Position numbers and translations under genes: made by a program. From Trichlorobacter ammonificans (GTDB lineage Bacteria > Desulfobacterota > Desulfuromonadia > Geobacterales > Pseudopelobacteraceae): DNA of 64,000 nt. Below the pieces are notes generated by a model. The model worked only from the letters and a program-made list of their open reading frames with translations. It was not told the origin of the DNA and did not search any database. Of the stretch, positions 19,070 to 28,339 are shown piece after piece; positions within the stretch are counted from its first letter, which is position 1, and each line of letters begins with the position of its first letter. The stretch covers positions 2,034,001-2,098,000 of the forward strand of contig NZ_OW150024.1 of the NCBI RefSeq assembly GCF_933509905.1. The letters run 5' to 3'.

Positions 19070-20281
19070 ATGGAATCGGTCGTTCGTATCGCCCCCTACC
19101 GGAAGCTGGTCCAATGGCTCTCCACCCTCCTACTGCTGCTCGTTCCCTTCCTGCAGGTGGGTGGAGAGTCGCTGCTCCGGCTTGACGCCGCCAGCCGCAC
19201 GCTCCACGTTTTCGGTGCCGCGCTGCGGATCGAGGAGTTCTACCTCTTCCTGCTCGTCACCCTGCTGCTGGTCTTTCTTTTTCTCTTTGTCACCATGATG
19301 TTCGGCAGGGTCTGGTGTGGCTGGCTCTGTCCCCAGACCACGCTGTCGGACCTGGCGGAGTTCCTGACCCGTCAGAGTGGCCGGCTACTGCCCGGCACCC
19401 TGCTCCCCCGCCTGACGTGTCAGCTGCTCTTTCTCATTCTCGCCTTCCTGGTGGGGGCGAACCTGGTCTGGTATTTCATCCCCCCGGCCGAGTTCCTCGA
19501 ACGACTGCTGAGCGGCCGCCTGGGCATGGTAGCCGGTATCTCCCTTGCCGGCACCATGCTGCTGGTCTATCTGGATCTGGCCCTGGTGCGCCGGACCTTC
19601 TGCACCACGGTCTGTCCCTACGGCAGGATCCAGGTGATGGCCATGGACCGCAACACCCTCACCCTGGAGATGAACCCCGCCCGAAAGGCTGAGTGCATCC
19701 GCTGTGGCGCCTGTGTACGGGCCTGTCCCACCGGCATCGACATCAGGGACGGCCTGCAGATTGAGTGCATCAACTGCGGCCGCTGTCGCGACGCCTGCCA
19801 GGCCGTGATGGAGAAGCGGGGCACCACCAGCCTGATCCACTATACGTTCGGCACCATGGCCCAGGGAGGAGGACGGCCCCTCAACCTCCGCTCCCTGGTG
19901 CTGGGCGGTCTCGTGCTGGCACTCTGCGCCGCACTGGCGGCGGGAGTTCTCACCCGTCGTGAGGCGACCCTCAAAGTCCGTCGCAATGATACGGTCCAAG
20001 CGCAGCGGATGCCGGACGGCAGGCTGCTCAACTTTGTGACGGTCTTCATCGAAAATCGCTCCCGCCATGCTGCGGTCTACGACCTGAGTGCCGCCCTGCC
20101 GGAGGGCGCGGTTGACCTGCTGGGGCCGAGCAATGTCCGCCTTGCAGCCAACGACAACCGCCGGGTGGATCTGATACTGCGCGTCGACGGCGCCCTGCCG
20201 CAGGGAAGTACCGTCAGGCTGCTGCTGCAGCGACAGGGCACCACGGTGGCGGTGGCGACACTCACCATTCTCGAACCCTAG
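19070..20281 (+). CDS. ccoG: cbb3 oxidase accessory ferredoxin-like protein CcoG (FixG/RdxA)
   Basis: Membrane-bound iron-sulfur protein implicated in copper reduction during cbb3 assembly. 403 residues: several membrane helices, the GRVWCGWLCPQTTLSDL segment, two 4Fe-4S motifs (CIRCGACVRACP from residue 209 and CINCGRCRDAC from 233), and a C-terminal Ig-like periplasmic domain (about 290-400). Preceded by a 136-bp gap containing a small GCGTAC/GTACGC hairpin. The ribosome binding site is weak. Confidence 0.92.
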   Translation: MESVVRIAPYRKLVQWLSTLLLLLVPFLQVGGESLLRLDAASRTLHVFGAALRIEEFYLFLLVTLLLVFLFLFVTMMFGRVWCGWLCPQTTLSDLAEFLTRQSGRLLPGTLLPRLTCQLLFLILAFLVGANLVWYFIPPAEFLERLLSGRLGMVAGISLAGTMLLVYLDLALVRRTFCTTVCPYGRIQVMAMDRNTLTLEMNPARKAECIRCGACVRACPTGIDIRDGLQIECINCGRCRDACQAVMEKRGTTSLIHYTFGTMAQGGGRPLNLRSLVLGGLVLALCAALAAGVLTRREATLKVRRNDTVQAQRMPDGRLLNFVTVFIENRSRHAAVYDLSAALPEGAVDLLGPSNVRLAANDNRRVDLILRVDGALPQGSTVRLLLQRQGTTVAVATLTILEP

Positions 20282-20293
20282 GAGCAACCGACC

Positions 20294-20485
20294 ATGACGA
20301 AAAGATCGGGCGGCACCCCCTGGAAAATCATCCTGGCCGCGCTGGTGGTGGTGTTCATCGGCGCCCAGATCGTGACGCTGATCATTGCCGCACGCAAGGT
20401 CAGCCCGGTGGTTGACCCCGACTACTACCGCAAGGGCCTGCACTATGGCGAAACCGTGCGGCAGGAGCAGGTGAACCGGCCGTGA
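20294..20485 (+). CDS. ccoH: Minimal FixH/CcoH-like protein
   Basis: 63 residues: one membrane helix (about 11-33) followed by VSPVVDPDYYRKGLHYGE, the conserved segment just after the helix in FixH/CcoH. Typical FixH has about 150-170 residues with a periplasmic domain, absent here. The stop overlaps the GTG start of ccoI. Position between ccoG and ccoI supports the call. Confidence 0.75.
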   Translation: MTKRSGGTPWKIILAALVVVFIGAQIVTLIIAARKVSPVVDPDYYRKGLHYGETVRQEQVNRP

Positions 20486-22905
20486 CCGTATCGCCGGACC
20501 TGTGCTACCACTGCGGCGCCGCGATACCGCCGGGCGTGGTAGTGGAGGAGCAGCGGGGCGCCGAGAGACTGCGCTTCTGCTGCAAGGGGTGCTGGGGGGC
20601 CTACCTCCTGATCAGCGGGGCCGGGCTTGACGCCTTTTACCGCCGCCGCGACTGGCGGGAACCGGGGGTATCCTCCGACGCCTTTGACGACACCTTCGAC
20701 GATGACCGGCTTGCCCCCTGTGTGCGCCGCTCCGGCTCCCTCGCCTCGCTGGACCTGATCATTGACGGCATCCGCTGCGCAGCCTGCGTCTGGCTCAATG
20801 AGAAATTCATCGCACAGCAGGAGGGAGTGACCGGCGTACGGGTGAACTACGCCACCAGCCGCGCCCATGTCAGCTTTGACCCGGACAGGATCACGCCGGC
20901 GGAACTCTGCCGCCGGATCAGCTGGCTCGGCTACCACCCCCGCCCCTATTCCCGCTCGGCTGCGGAAGAGAGCGCGGCCCGCGAGCAGCGCGACCTGCTG
21001 ATCCGGTTCGGCACCGCCTTCTTCCTGACCATGCAGCTCATGGCTTACTCCTTTGCCCTCTACGCCGGCTACCTCCAGGGGATCGGCCCGGAGATCAAGC
21101 AGGTTCTGCAACTGTTCTCCCTGCTGGTGACGACCCCGGTGATCTTCTATGCCGGCTGGCCCTTTCTGGCCGGTGCTTGGCGCGGCCTGAAAAACGGCGC
21201 CCCCACCATGGATCTGCTCATCGTCATCGGCGCCCTTTCCTCCTTCTGCTACAGCATCCACGCCTCCCTGAGCGGCGGCGAGGTCTACTACGAGACCGCC
21301 GCCATGATCGTCACCCTGATCCTGGCCGGCCGCCTCATGGAAACTCATGCCAAGCGGCGGGCCTGCAGCGGAACGGAGCGACTGCTGCAACTCATCGCCG
21401 GACGGGCGGTGCGCTTGGTCGGGCATCGCCAGGAAGCGGTGGAGCTGTCCGACATACGGGTCGGCGATCTGCTGCTGGTGGGGGCCGGGGAACGGTTCCC
21501 GGTGGATGGCAGGCTCCTGGAGGGATCGGCCGATGTGGACGAATCGCCGGCCACCGGCGAGGCGGTGCCGGTACCGAAACAGCCGGGGGACGGCCTGATC
21601 GCCGGCAGCATCAACCTTACCGGTACGGTGCGAATGATCTGCGAACGGCCGGCAACGGAAAGCTTCGTGGCCCGGGTGGCGCGGCTGGTTGAGGAAGCCC
21701 AGAGCCGCCGGGCGCCGATCCAGGGACTGGCGGACCGGATTGCGGCGCTGTTCGTGCCGGTGGTGCTGATCCTGGGCCTTGCAACCTTTGCCTGGTACTA
21801 TCTGCACCTGGGTACTCCCTTTGCCCCGGCTCTGATGACCTCCCTGGCGGTGCTACTGATCGCCTGTCCCTGTGCCCTGGGGCTGGCCACCCCCACCGCC
21901 ATCGTGGCCGGTACCGGTGCGGCCGCGGCCCGGGGCGTGATTTTCAAGGGGGGCGACATTCTCGAGCATTTGAGCCGGATCGACACGGTACTCTTCGACA
22001 AGACCGGCACCGTCACCTGCGGCACGCACCGGGTGGAGGAGATTCGCCCTGCTGACGGGCTCACCGCACAGGAGCTGCTGTCCCTGGCGGCTGCCGTGGA
22101 AAGCGGCACCCGCCACCCGGCCGGCATCGCCATCACCCTGCAGGCCCGGGAATCCGGCCTGCCGTCCCTACAGGCCACGGAACTGCGCACCGTGGCAGGG
22201 GGCGGCGTCACCGGCAACGTGGACGGACGGCCGGTAACGGTGGGCAGCGCCCGCTTCCTTCAGGAGTGCGGCGTAACGGGTCTGCCGGACCTGCCGCTTC
22301 CCTCCCCCGGCGGCACCGTGGTCCTGGCGGGCCGTGACAGCCGCTATGTCGGCTGCATCCTGCTCAGCGACCGCTTGCGGCCGGAGGCTCCCGGTGTGGT
22401 GCACTACTTCCGCCGGCAGCGGGTCAGCGGTCTGCTGCTGTCCGGTGACCGGCAGGAAACGGTGGACTTCACGACGTCGGCCCTCGGCCTGGCGGACGGC
22501 ATGGGGGAACTCTCCCCGGCCGACAAGACCGCCATTGTCGAGCAGCGGCGCAGAGCGGGGCACACCGTGCTGATGGTGGGGGACGGCATCAACGACGCTC
22601 CGGCCCTGGCCGCTGCCGATGTGGGCTGCGCCATTGCCGGCGGCACCGACATCGCCATCGAAACCTCCGATCTGGTGCTGGCCCGCCCCGACCTGCAGCG
22701 GCTGGTCACGGCGCACCGCATCGCCCGGCGCACCATGGCGGTGATCCGCCAGAACCTGGGCTGGGCCTTCTGCTACAACCTGGTGGGGATCCCCCTGGCC
22801 ATGAACGGCACCCTCACCCCGATCTACGCCGCAGCGGCCATGGCCTTAAGTTCGCTGTGCGTGGTGGGCAATTCAGTACGTTTAACGGTGAACCGCCATG
22901 GATGA
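20482..22905 (+). CDS. ccoI: Copper-translocating P1B-type ATPase for cbb3 assembly
   Basis: Exports copper for the CuB site of cbb3 oxidase. 807 residues: an N-terminal Cys-rich metal-binding module (CYHCGAAIP and FCCKGCWGAY), an HMA domain with IRCAACVWLNE, eight membrane helices, the CPCALG ion-binding motif at 462-467, phosphorylation site DKTGT with Asp506, and GDGINDAPAL in the P-domain. Starts at GTG overlapping the ccoH stop; its last codons overlap the ccoS start. Confidence 0.95.
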   Translation: MTVSPDLCYHCGAAIPPGVVVEEQRGAERLRFCCKGCWGAYLLISGAGLDAFYRRRDWREPGVSSDAFDDTFDDDRLAPCVRRSGSLASLDLIIDGIRCAACVWLNEKFIAQQEGVTGVRVNYATSRAHVSFDPDRITPAELCRRISWLGYHPRPYSRSAAEESAAREQRDLLIRFGTAFFLTMQLMAYSFALYAGYLQGIGPEIKQVLQLFSLLVTTPVIFYAGWPFLAGAWRGLKNGAPTMDLLIVIGALSSFCYSIHASLSGGEVYYETAAMIVTLILAGRLMETHAKRRACSGTERLLQLIAGRAVRLVGHRQEAVELSDIRVGDLLLVGAGERFPVDGRLLEGSADVDESPATGEAVPVPKQPGDGLIAGSINLTGTVRMICERPATESFVARVARLVEEAQSRRAPIQGLADRIAALFVPVVLILGLATFAWYYLHLGTPFAPALMTSLAVLLIACPCALGLATPTAIVAGTGAAAARGVIFKGGDILEHLSRIDTVLFDKTGTVTCGTHRVEEIRPADGLTAQELLSLAAAVESGTRHPAGIAITLQARESGLPSLQATELRTVAGGGVTGNVDGRPVTVGSARFLQECGVTGLPDLPLPSPGGTVVLAGRDSRYVGCILLSDRLRPEAPGVVHYFRRQRVSGLLLSGDRQETVDFTTSALGLADGMGELSPADKTAIVEQRRRAGHTVLMVGDGINDAPALAAADVGCAIAGGTDIAIETSDLVLARPDLQRLVTAHRIARRTMAVIRQNLGWAFCYNLVGIPLAMNGTLTPIYAAAAMALSSLCVVGNSVRLTVNRHG

Positions 22906-23056
22906 ATCCCTGATCCTGCTGATGATCCTCTCCCTGTTCCTGGGCTGCGGCTGCTGGTTGTTTTTTGTCTGGGGGGTAAAAAAGGGTGAGTTCGACGATC
23001 TGGAGCGCCCCAAGCACCGCATGCTGGATGACGACGACGAAGGAGAGAAAAAATGA
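22898..23056 (+). CDS. ccoS: cbb3-type oxidase assembly protein CcoS
   Basis: 52 residues: MDESLILLMILSLFLGCGCW begins a single membrane helix, and the acidic tail ERPKHRMLDDDDEGEKK is typical of CcoS, which is needed for cofactor insertion into CcoN. It overlaps the end of ccoI by 8 bp and the start of the next gene by 4 bp (ATGA). Confidence 0.9.
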   Translation: MDESLILLMILSLFLGCGCWLFFVWGVKKGEFDDLERPKHRMLDDDDEGEKK

Positions 23057-23739
23057 CCGAAATCTGGCTCGCCTTTCTGGCCGGACTGGCCGGCAGCTTT
23101 CACTGCATCGGCATGTGCGGCGGCATCGTGGCCGCCCTGTCCATGGCCGCCAGCAGCGGCTCCAGTCGTTCCCGCGCCCTGTCGCTGCTCATGTACAACA
23201 TCGGCAGAATCACCACCTACACCCTCCTCGGCGTGGCGGCCGGACTCATCGGCGCCTCCCTCAGCCTGCCCGCCATGCGGGCTGTCGGTGTCTGGCTGGG
23301 GCTGGCCGCCAACCTCATGGTTATCACCATCGGGCTTGCCTCGGCCTTCGGCTTTTCCTGGGGACTGAACTCCCTTGAAAGCGGTTCCGCCCGATTCTTT
23401 GCCGGACCGCTGCGGCGGGCCGTTTCCGGTGATTCTTCCCTGGCCTTTCTGCCGGTGGGGCTGTTGCTCGGTTTTCTTCCCTGCGGCATGATCTACGGCC
23501 CCCTGGCCGTGGCTGCGTCAAACGGCAGCCCCCTGCGCGGGGGGGTGATGATGCTGGCCCTGGGATTGGGAACCGTACCGATTCTGATGGTCTTCGGCTC
23601 AGCCACCGGTGCGATCTCCGCTGTTTTCAGGAGCGTCATGTTCCGGCTGCTGGGGGTACTTATCGCCGCCATCGGCCTGATGGGGCTGCTACGGGTGCTG
23701 AAGCGGATGGGAATGATCTACGGGTTTAACCTGTGGTGA
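23053..23739 (+). CDS. Sulfite exporter TauE/SafE-family membrane protein (cytochrome biogenesis-type)
   Basis: 228 residues with about six membrane helices. The signature FHCIGMCGGIVAALSMA near the N-terminus, with a repeated LPCGMIYGPLAVAA in the second half, marks the family often called 'sulfite exporter TauE/SafE' next to ccoGHIS genes. A role in copper or thiol handling for cbb3 maturation is inferred from context. Its start overlaps the ccoS stop. Confidence 0.85.
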   Translation: MTEIWLAFLAGLAGSFHCIGMCGGIVAALSMAASSGSSRSRALSLLMYNIGRITTYTLLGVAAGLIGASLSLPAMRAVGVWLGLAANLMVITIGLASAFGFSWGLNSLESGSARFFAGPLRRAVSGDSSLAFLPVGLLLGFLPCGMIYGPLAVAASNGSPLRGGVMMLALGLGTVPILMVFGSATGAISAVFRSVMFRLLGVLIAAIGLMGLLRVLKRMGMIYGFNLW

Positions 23740-23777
23740 CGTGATTCGCGGGGTGGCCATGCATCACGCGGTTCTAC

Positions 23778-24449
23778 CTACTCCAGATAATCCAGACCTT
23801 CAGCAAGACTGCTCATTTCAGTATTCAATTTGTACGCGCCATTCTTGATCCGCACCAGCACACCATTTTCAATCAACGACTGGAACGCGCTGACGACGGT
23901 GGGCTTGCTGGCGTTGAGTGCCGCAGCAATCTCATCGTAGGTCCCATAAAAGACCAGATCCTTATCAAGCTTGGAAAAAATATACTCGATGATTTGCACC
24001 CGCTTGCCGCCGATGGTGTTGAGCAGCCTCAGCAGCAGGTTCTTCTGGTCGAGTTCGGTTTTGACCATCTTCTGCTCAGCAATTTTTGACAACTGTTCCA
24101 GCAGTTCATACAGGTTGATCGGCTTCATCAGGTAGCCGTCGGCTTTCAGGCGTATGGCCGCCAGCAGATACTCCACCTCGGAATGGGCCGAAACAATCAC
24201 CACCGCTATCTCAGGATAGCGGGATCTGACTGCTTCAAGCAGCTCGATCCCCGACATATGGGCCATCCGCACATCGGTCACAACAATGTCGGGAGGTTCG
24301 GCCTCAATCATCTCCAGTGCCTTCTCCGCACTCCCCACGCAGATCGTGCTTTTGCAGAAACTGTGCAGCGCAAGATGCATCTGTCCCAGAGCATCCGGTT
24401 CGTCATCGACACAAATGACCGCAATATCCTTGAGAGCTTTGACGTTCAT
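23778..24449 (-). CDS. Response regulator with RepL-like winged-helix output domain
   Basis: 223 residues. The receiver domain (about 8-125) has the acidic pair D15-D16, phosphoacceptor Asp59 (DIVVTDVRM) and Lys in MKPIN. The C-terminal domain (about 140-215, FYGTYDEIAAALNASKPTVV then ENGVLVRIKNGAYKLN) looks like a Crp/RepL-type winged helix rather than OmpR, NarL or Fis outputs. The ATG at 24449 follows AAGGAG; it sits 4 bp after the kinase stop. Likely the DNA-binding partner of that kinase and candidate regulator of divergent assT. Confidence 0.85.
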   Translation of the reverse strand: MNVKALKDIAVICVDDEPDALGQMHLALHSFCKSTICVGSAEKALEMIEAEPPDIVVTDVRMAHMSGIELLEAVRSRYPEIAVVIVSAHSEVEYLLAAIRLKADGYLMKPINLYELLEQLSKIAEQKMVKTELDQKNLLLRLLNTIGGKRVQIIEYIFSKLDKDLVFYGTYDEIAAALNASKPTVVSAFQSLIENGVLVRIKNGAYKLNTEMSSLAEGLDYLE

Positions 24450-24453
24450 GGAG

Positions 24454-26187
24454 TTACTCCTTGGCAGCGAGCCGGGAAAACTGCAGGCAGATGCAGGCAC
24501 CGAAATAGTGCGTACCGTTCAGCTCGAACGGACTATTCTCCGCCCAGACTTTTCCGTTATCAAGATTTTCAGCAATCTGCTGGCACAGGTACAGTCCCAG
24601 CCCGGTGCCATCAGCCTTGTCTTTTGTTGTCACATACGGCTCGAACACCCGTTTCAGTAAGTGCTGTGGAATGCCGCCAGCGCTGTCCTGAAACCTGACC
24701 GTCACCATTCTGTCGTTTTCCTCGCTACAGGTGATCAGGATCACGCGCCCCCCCTCTATCATGCATAACTGGTCCTTGGCGTTCAACAGGAGGTTTACCG
24801 ACAGCTGCATCAGGTCGTTCACAAACCCCATGGTCAGCACCGGAGCACTGATCCGGTTTTCGATGGTGATCCGGTTTTGTTCCATAATCGGGCGGACCAC
24901 GGAGATGGCGCGTTCGACAGATGCCTGCAGGTCAATCTCCTGCCGGCTGCTGCCGGACATCAGCAGGGCGCGCCAGTCATCAATGATATGTGACATGTAG
25001 CTGATGTTCTGGTTGGCCAGATCGACCTGCTGCCTGAGCAGCGCCTCGTCCAGCTGTCCCAGCCGGCTGTGCAGTTCGATGTTCTGCACCGCAAGAGAAA
25101 GGGTATGCAGCGGCTGCCGCCATTGATGGCCGATATACCCAATCATCTCGCCCAGGGCCGCGTTCTTCGACTTCTGCGCCAGTTGACGATTTTTTTCGTT
25201 AATGATCTTTTCGTGTTTGCGGAAACCGATGTAGATCACGGTCAGCAACATGACGATGGCCGGCAGGAAGAACATGAGACGGGTGTACAGGTATACCCAC
25301 TGTTTCTTCTTGAAGCTGGTCATGTTGTAGGCCACGAGAAATCGGCCGGCCTCCTGACCGTCATGACTATTGAAGCGCAACGAGGGGCTGACCAGAAAAT
25401 GCTCCTGCCCTACCGTGACTTCCGAAAAGTCAGAACTCATGGCGACCTGTGGCATGACGTCGGAAAAAAACTGCACATCTTTCAGTGGCAACACTGTCTT
25501 TTCGATGAAACGGTAGCAGGCCAGCGTAGTATTTTCAGGCGTGCATCCTTGCAGTGTCGTGTCCTTAACAACCATGGCGGATCTGAGACCTTCAAAGACC
25601 CAGCCTAACTTGAACTGGAACCATTCGGGATCCAGCCCCACCTCAAGCGCACCAACCATCTGCCCGGTCTTCGTGTCGATGATCGGGAATCCGGAGTCAT
25701 ACCAAAACGGTAAAAAATCACTTTCAAAGCCGGAAACCTGCCGTTTGTGCTCCAGAACATGTTTTAAAGTGCCGGATATTCTGCCTTCCATCCCTTGGTC
25801 AACGGCCATGTCCGATTTGCGGTACAGGACGCGCCCTTGCGCATCGACGACGGTGAGCAGAATGACCGGCACCAAACGGTGCCTGAAATTGGCATATACC
25901 GGGTCATATACCTTTTTCAACGCTTCGACGTTGTTATCACGCACCATCCCGGCAATGTCATTATCCCGGAAGATGGCCTTCATATAATTAGTCTTTCGCT
26001 TGCTGAGCTGCTCAACCTCGCTCTTGAACGACTGGTCGATCATGGAAAAGACGGACTTCGAATAAAACCTGTAGTCAGACAGCCGGTAGATGTAGTCGAC
26101 AACCGTAATTGCAGTGAAAAGGCAGAACGAGAGCATGAAGGTGATAACTATCACGATGTTCTTGTTGGTCAGCACCAAGTGCCACAT
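24454..26187 (-). CDS. Membrane sensor histidine kinase with Cache-like periplasmic domain
   Basis: 577 residues. Helix 1 (about 11-32), a periplasmic domain of about 260 residues with double-Cache features (VVDAQGRVLYRKS, IIDTKTGQMVGALEVGLD), helix 2 (about 300-322), then HisKA with phosphorylatable His354 in YIGHQWRQPL and a C-terminal HATPase domain (GTGLGLYLCQQI). Two periplasmic cysteines, 215 and 224, are close enough to form a disulfide. The ATG at 26187 follows GAGGTGGGGG. Divergent from assT across a 333-bp gap. Confidence 0.9.
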   Translation of the reverse strand: MWHLVLTNKNIVIVITFMLSFCLFTAITVVDYIYRLSDYRFYSKSVFSMIDQSFKSEVEQLSKRKTNYMKAIFRDNDIAGMVRDNNVEALKKVYDPVYANFRHRLVPVILLTVVDAQGRVLYRKSDMAVDQGMEGRISGTLKHVLEHKRQVSGFESDFLPFWYDSGFPIIDTKTGQMVGALEVGLDPEWFQFKLGWVFEGLRSAMVVKDTTLQGCTPENTTLACYRFIEKTVLPLKDVQFFSDVMPQVAMSSDFSEVTVGQEHFLVSPSLRFNSHDGQEAGRFLVAYNMTSFKKKQWVYLYTRLMFFLPAIVMLLTVIYIGFRKHEKIINEKNRQLAQKSKNAALGEMIGYIGHQWRQPLHTLSLAVQNIELHSRLGQLDEALLRQQVDLANQNISYMSHIIDDWRALLMSGSSRQEIDLQASVERAISVVRPIMEQNRITIENRISAPVLTMGFVNDLMQLSVNLLLNAKDQLCMIEGGRVILITCSEENDRMVTVRFQDSAGGIPQHLLKRVFEPYVTTKDKADGTGLGLYLCQQIAENLDNGKVWAENSPFELNGTHYFGACICLQFSRLAAKE

Positions 26188-26398
26188 ACCCCCACCTCGC
26201 GTCGTGCTTCTGTCATGCTCCGTTGCGCCGGCCGGCACACGCCCCCCCACACAACCAAAACAGGCTGGTCACTGCAGCCGGCATCTGCTGTTTCGGCTGC
26301 TGAACACCCGCCCTGCGTACGGCCCAGTAAACCAAAAAACAACTTCACAGTCAAGGAACCAAAACCGAGCAGCGACATTAAGTTAAATTTATTATGCA

Positions 26399-26453
26399 AT
26401 GGTTTAATTTTTTTCTTGACCGCACACCATAATAGTTTTATTTATTAAACCAT
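26399..26453 (+). promoter_or_regulatory. putative assT promoter framed by 10-bp inverted repeats
   Basis: TTGACC at 26416-26421 and TATTTA at 26439-26444 with 17-bp spacing form a plausible sigma70-type promoter. A perfect inverted repeat brackets it: ATGGTTTAAT at 26399-26408 and ATTAAACCAT at 26444-26453. The rest of the 333-bp gap (26188-26520) is AT-rich near here, with a strong AGGAGG before assT and no gene. Confidence 0.45.
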
Positions 26454-26520
26454 GATGGCACTAAGGCAATAGTTATACGGCCCAGACCAACAGTGCCAAA
26501 CCAAACTTAGGAGGGTTCAC

Positions 26521-28329
26521 ATGGCAGCGATTCATTTCAAGCGGATGGCTTCCTCGATCGCTCTGGCAACCATGCTGGCAGCAGGCGCCACGATGGTGGT
26601 TGCCCCTGACGCCCATGCGGCGGTTTTCGAGCGCAAAAAGGAAACACAGGGGGAGCTGGGCAAAGTTATCGTCAACCCGTACAAGGTTGCGCCGCTGACG
26701 GCGGTGATCGAGCGGGAGGGGAAGGACCCAAAGAACATCAGGGTTACTGTGCTGGGCAAACCGGGCGGCGGAGTGGATATTTCCTACCCGGTATCGGAAG
26801 GTGCGCTCCTGAACCACGACGGCATCCCGATTTTCGGCCTGTACGATGATTACGTCAACCAGGTAAAGGTCGAGTACACGCTGGACGGCAAAAAAATCAG
26901 TACGGTCTACAAAATCAGGACCAACCCCTTTACCGCCCGCCCCTTTGAAGGACGGTACGAGCTGAAGCCGAAAGTTGAAAAGGCCAAAGCTGTCAAGGGA
27001 TTTGAAGGACGCCTCTACATGCTGACCATGATGGGCAACGCCGACAACAAGGAATGGGCCTGGGCACGCCCGGACCACAAAGCGCACGGGGCGGGCGAAT
27101 GGTTGGAACCGGCCGAGATTTACATGGTCGACACCAAAGGCGAGATCCGCTGGTTCTTCGACAGTGAGCAGTTCTACGACAAATATGGTCGTTCCATCGA
27201 CGACCAGGGGCGCATCATGAGTATGCACCAGATGCCCAACGGCGACCTGGTGTTCGGAATGGCCCAGAAATATTTCCGCTATACCCTGATGGGCGAGCCT
27301 TCCTTTGCCCGCAAGCTGCCGCGCGGCTACATTGACCTGAGCCATGAGGTTTTGCCCATGGACAATGGCCACATGCTCCTCCGCGTTGCCAAGACCAACT
27401 ACAACATTCCCGGCACCAAAGAAGTGGCTCATACCGTGCGTGACCACATCATCGAGGTCGATGACGGCGGACGCGTGGTCGAAGAATGGGACATGGTCGA
27501 AATCATGGGCAAAAACCAGTTCCGCAAAGATTTGATCGTTGGTCTTGATGCCCGTGCCGTCTGCCTGAACATCGACATGAGTGCCGATCACCCGGTTGAA
27601 GTCAAGGAAAGCATCCCCTACGGCGACAACACCTCCACCGGCGCCGGCCGCAACTGGGCGCACATCAACAGCATCAGCTACGACAAAAAGGATGATTCAA
27701 TCATTCTTTCCCTGCGCCATCAAGGCATTGTCAAGGTTGGCCGCGACAAGCAGGTGAAATGGATTCTGGCACCCAATGTCGGCTGGACCAAGGATATGGC
27801 GGCCAAAGTGCTGACCCCGGTAGACCGTAACGGCAAAAAACTCAATTGTGAAAATGCGACCTGCAAGGACACCGACTTCGACTGGAGCTTCACCCAGCAC
27901 ACCGCCTGGATCAGCGAGCGGGGTGAAAACAATGCACGCTTTGCAACTATCAGTGTCTTCGACAACGGCGACGGTCGCGAGCATGAGCAGCCGGCTGTTT
28001 CCCAGGACAAATGGTCACGGGCCGTTGAATACAAGATCGATGAAAAAAACATGACGGTCCAGCAGACCTGGCAGTTCGGCAAGGAGCGCGGATGGGACTG
28101 GTACAGCGCGGTTACTTCCAATGTCAAGTGGGATGCAGAAAAGGGAACGTACTGGATGCTGAGCGGCAACGTCCATCTGCTGAGCCCAGAACGTACCCAG
28201 GGCATTATCAACGAAGTCGACCCGAAAACCGGCGAAGTGAAGGTTGAACTGGTGCTTTCCAATGACAAGAAGCCGGCCGTTTATTACCGCAGCCACCTGG
28301 TAAAACCTGAAAACCTGTTCAGGTACTAA
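26521..28329 (+). CDS. assT: Periplasmic aryl-sulfate sulfotransferase
   Basis: PAPS-independent enzyme that moves sulfate from one phenolic sulfate to another phenol. 602 residues with a signal peptide of about 33 residues (ending DAHA). The beta-propeller body carries the catalytic His in FTQHTAW (His460), 12 residues after a Cys pair Cys443/Cys448 that matches the structural disulfide of the E. coli CFT073 enzyme. The downstream dsbL-dsbI genes, as in uropathogenic E. coli and Salmonella, strongly support the call. The physiological substrate is unknown. Confidence 0.93.
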   Translation: MAAIHFKRMASSIALATMLAAGATMVVAPDAHAAVFERKKETQGELGKVIVNPYKVAPLTAVIEREGKDPKNIRVTVLGKPGGGVDISYPVSEGALLNHDGIPIFGLYDDYVNQVKVEYTLDGKKISTVYKIRTNPFTARPFEGRYELKPKVEKAKAVKGFEGRLYMLTMMGNADNKEWAWARPDHKAHGAGEWLEPAEIYMVDTKGEIRWFFDSEQFYDKYGRSIDDQGRIMSMHQMPNGDLVFGMAQKYFRYTLMGEPSFARKLPRGYIDLSHEVLPMDNGHMLLRVAKTNYNIPGTKEVAHTVRDHIIEVDDGGRVVEEWDMVEIMGKNQFRKDLIVGLDARAVCLNIDMSADHPVEVKESIPYGDNTSTGAGRNWAHINSISYDKKDDSIILSLRHQGIVKVGRDKQVKWILAPNVGWTKDMAAKVLTPVDRNGKKLNCENATCKDTDFDWSFTQHTAWISERGENNARFATISVFDNGDGREHEQPAVSQDKWSRAVEYKIDEKNMTVQQTWQFGKERGWDWYSAVTSNVKWDAEKGTYWMLSGNVHLLSPERTQGIINEVDPKTGEVKVELVLSNDKKPAVYYRSHLVKPENLFRY

Positions 28330-28339
28330 GACGACAAAT

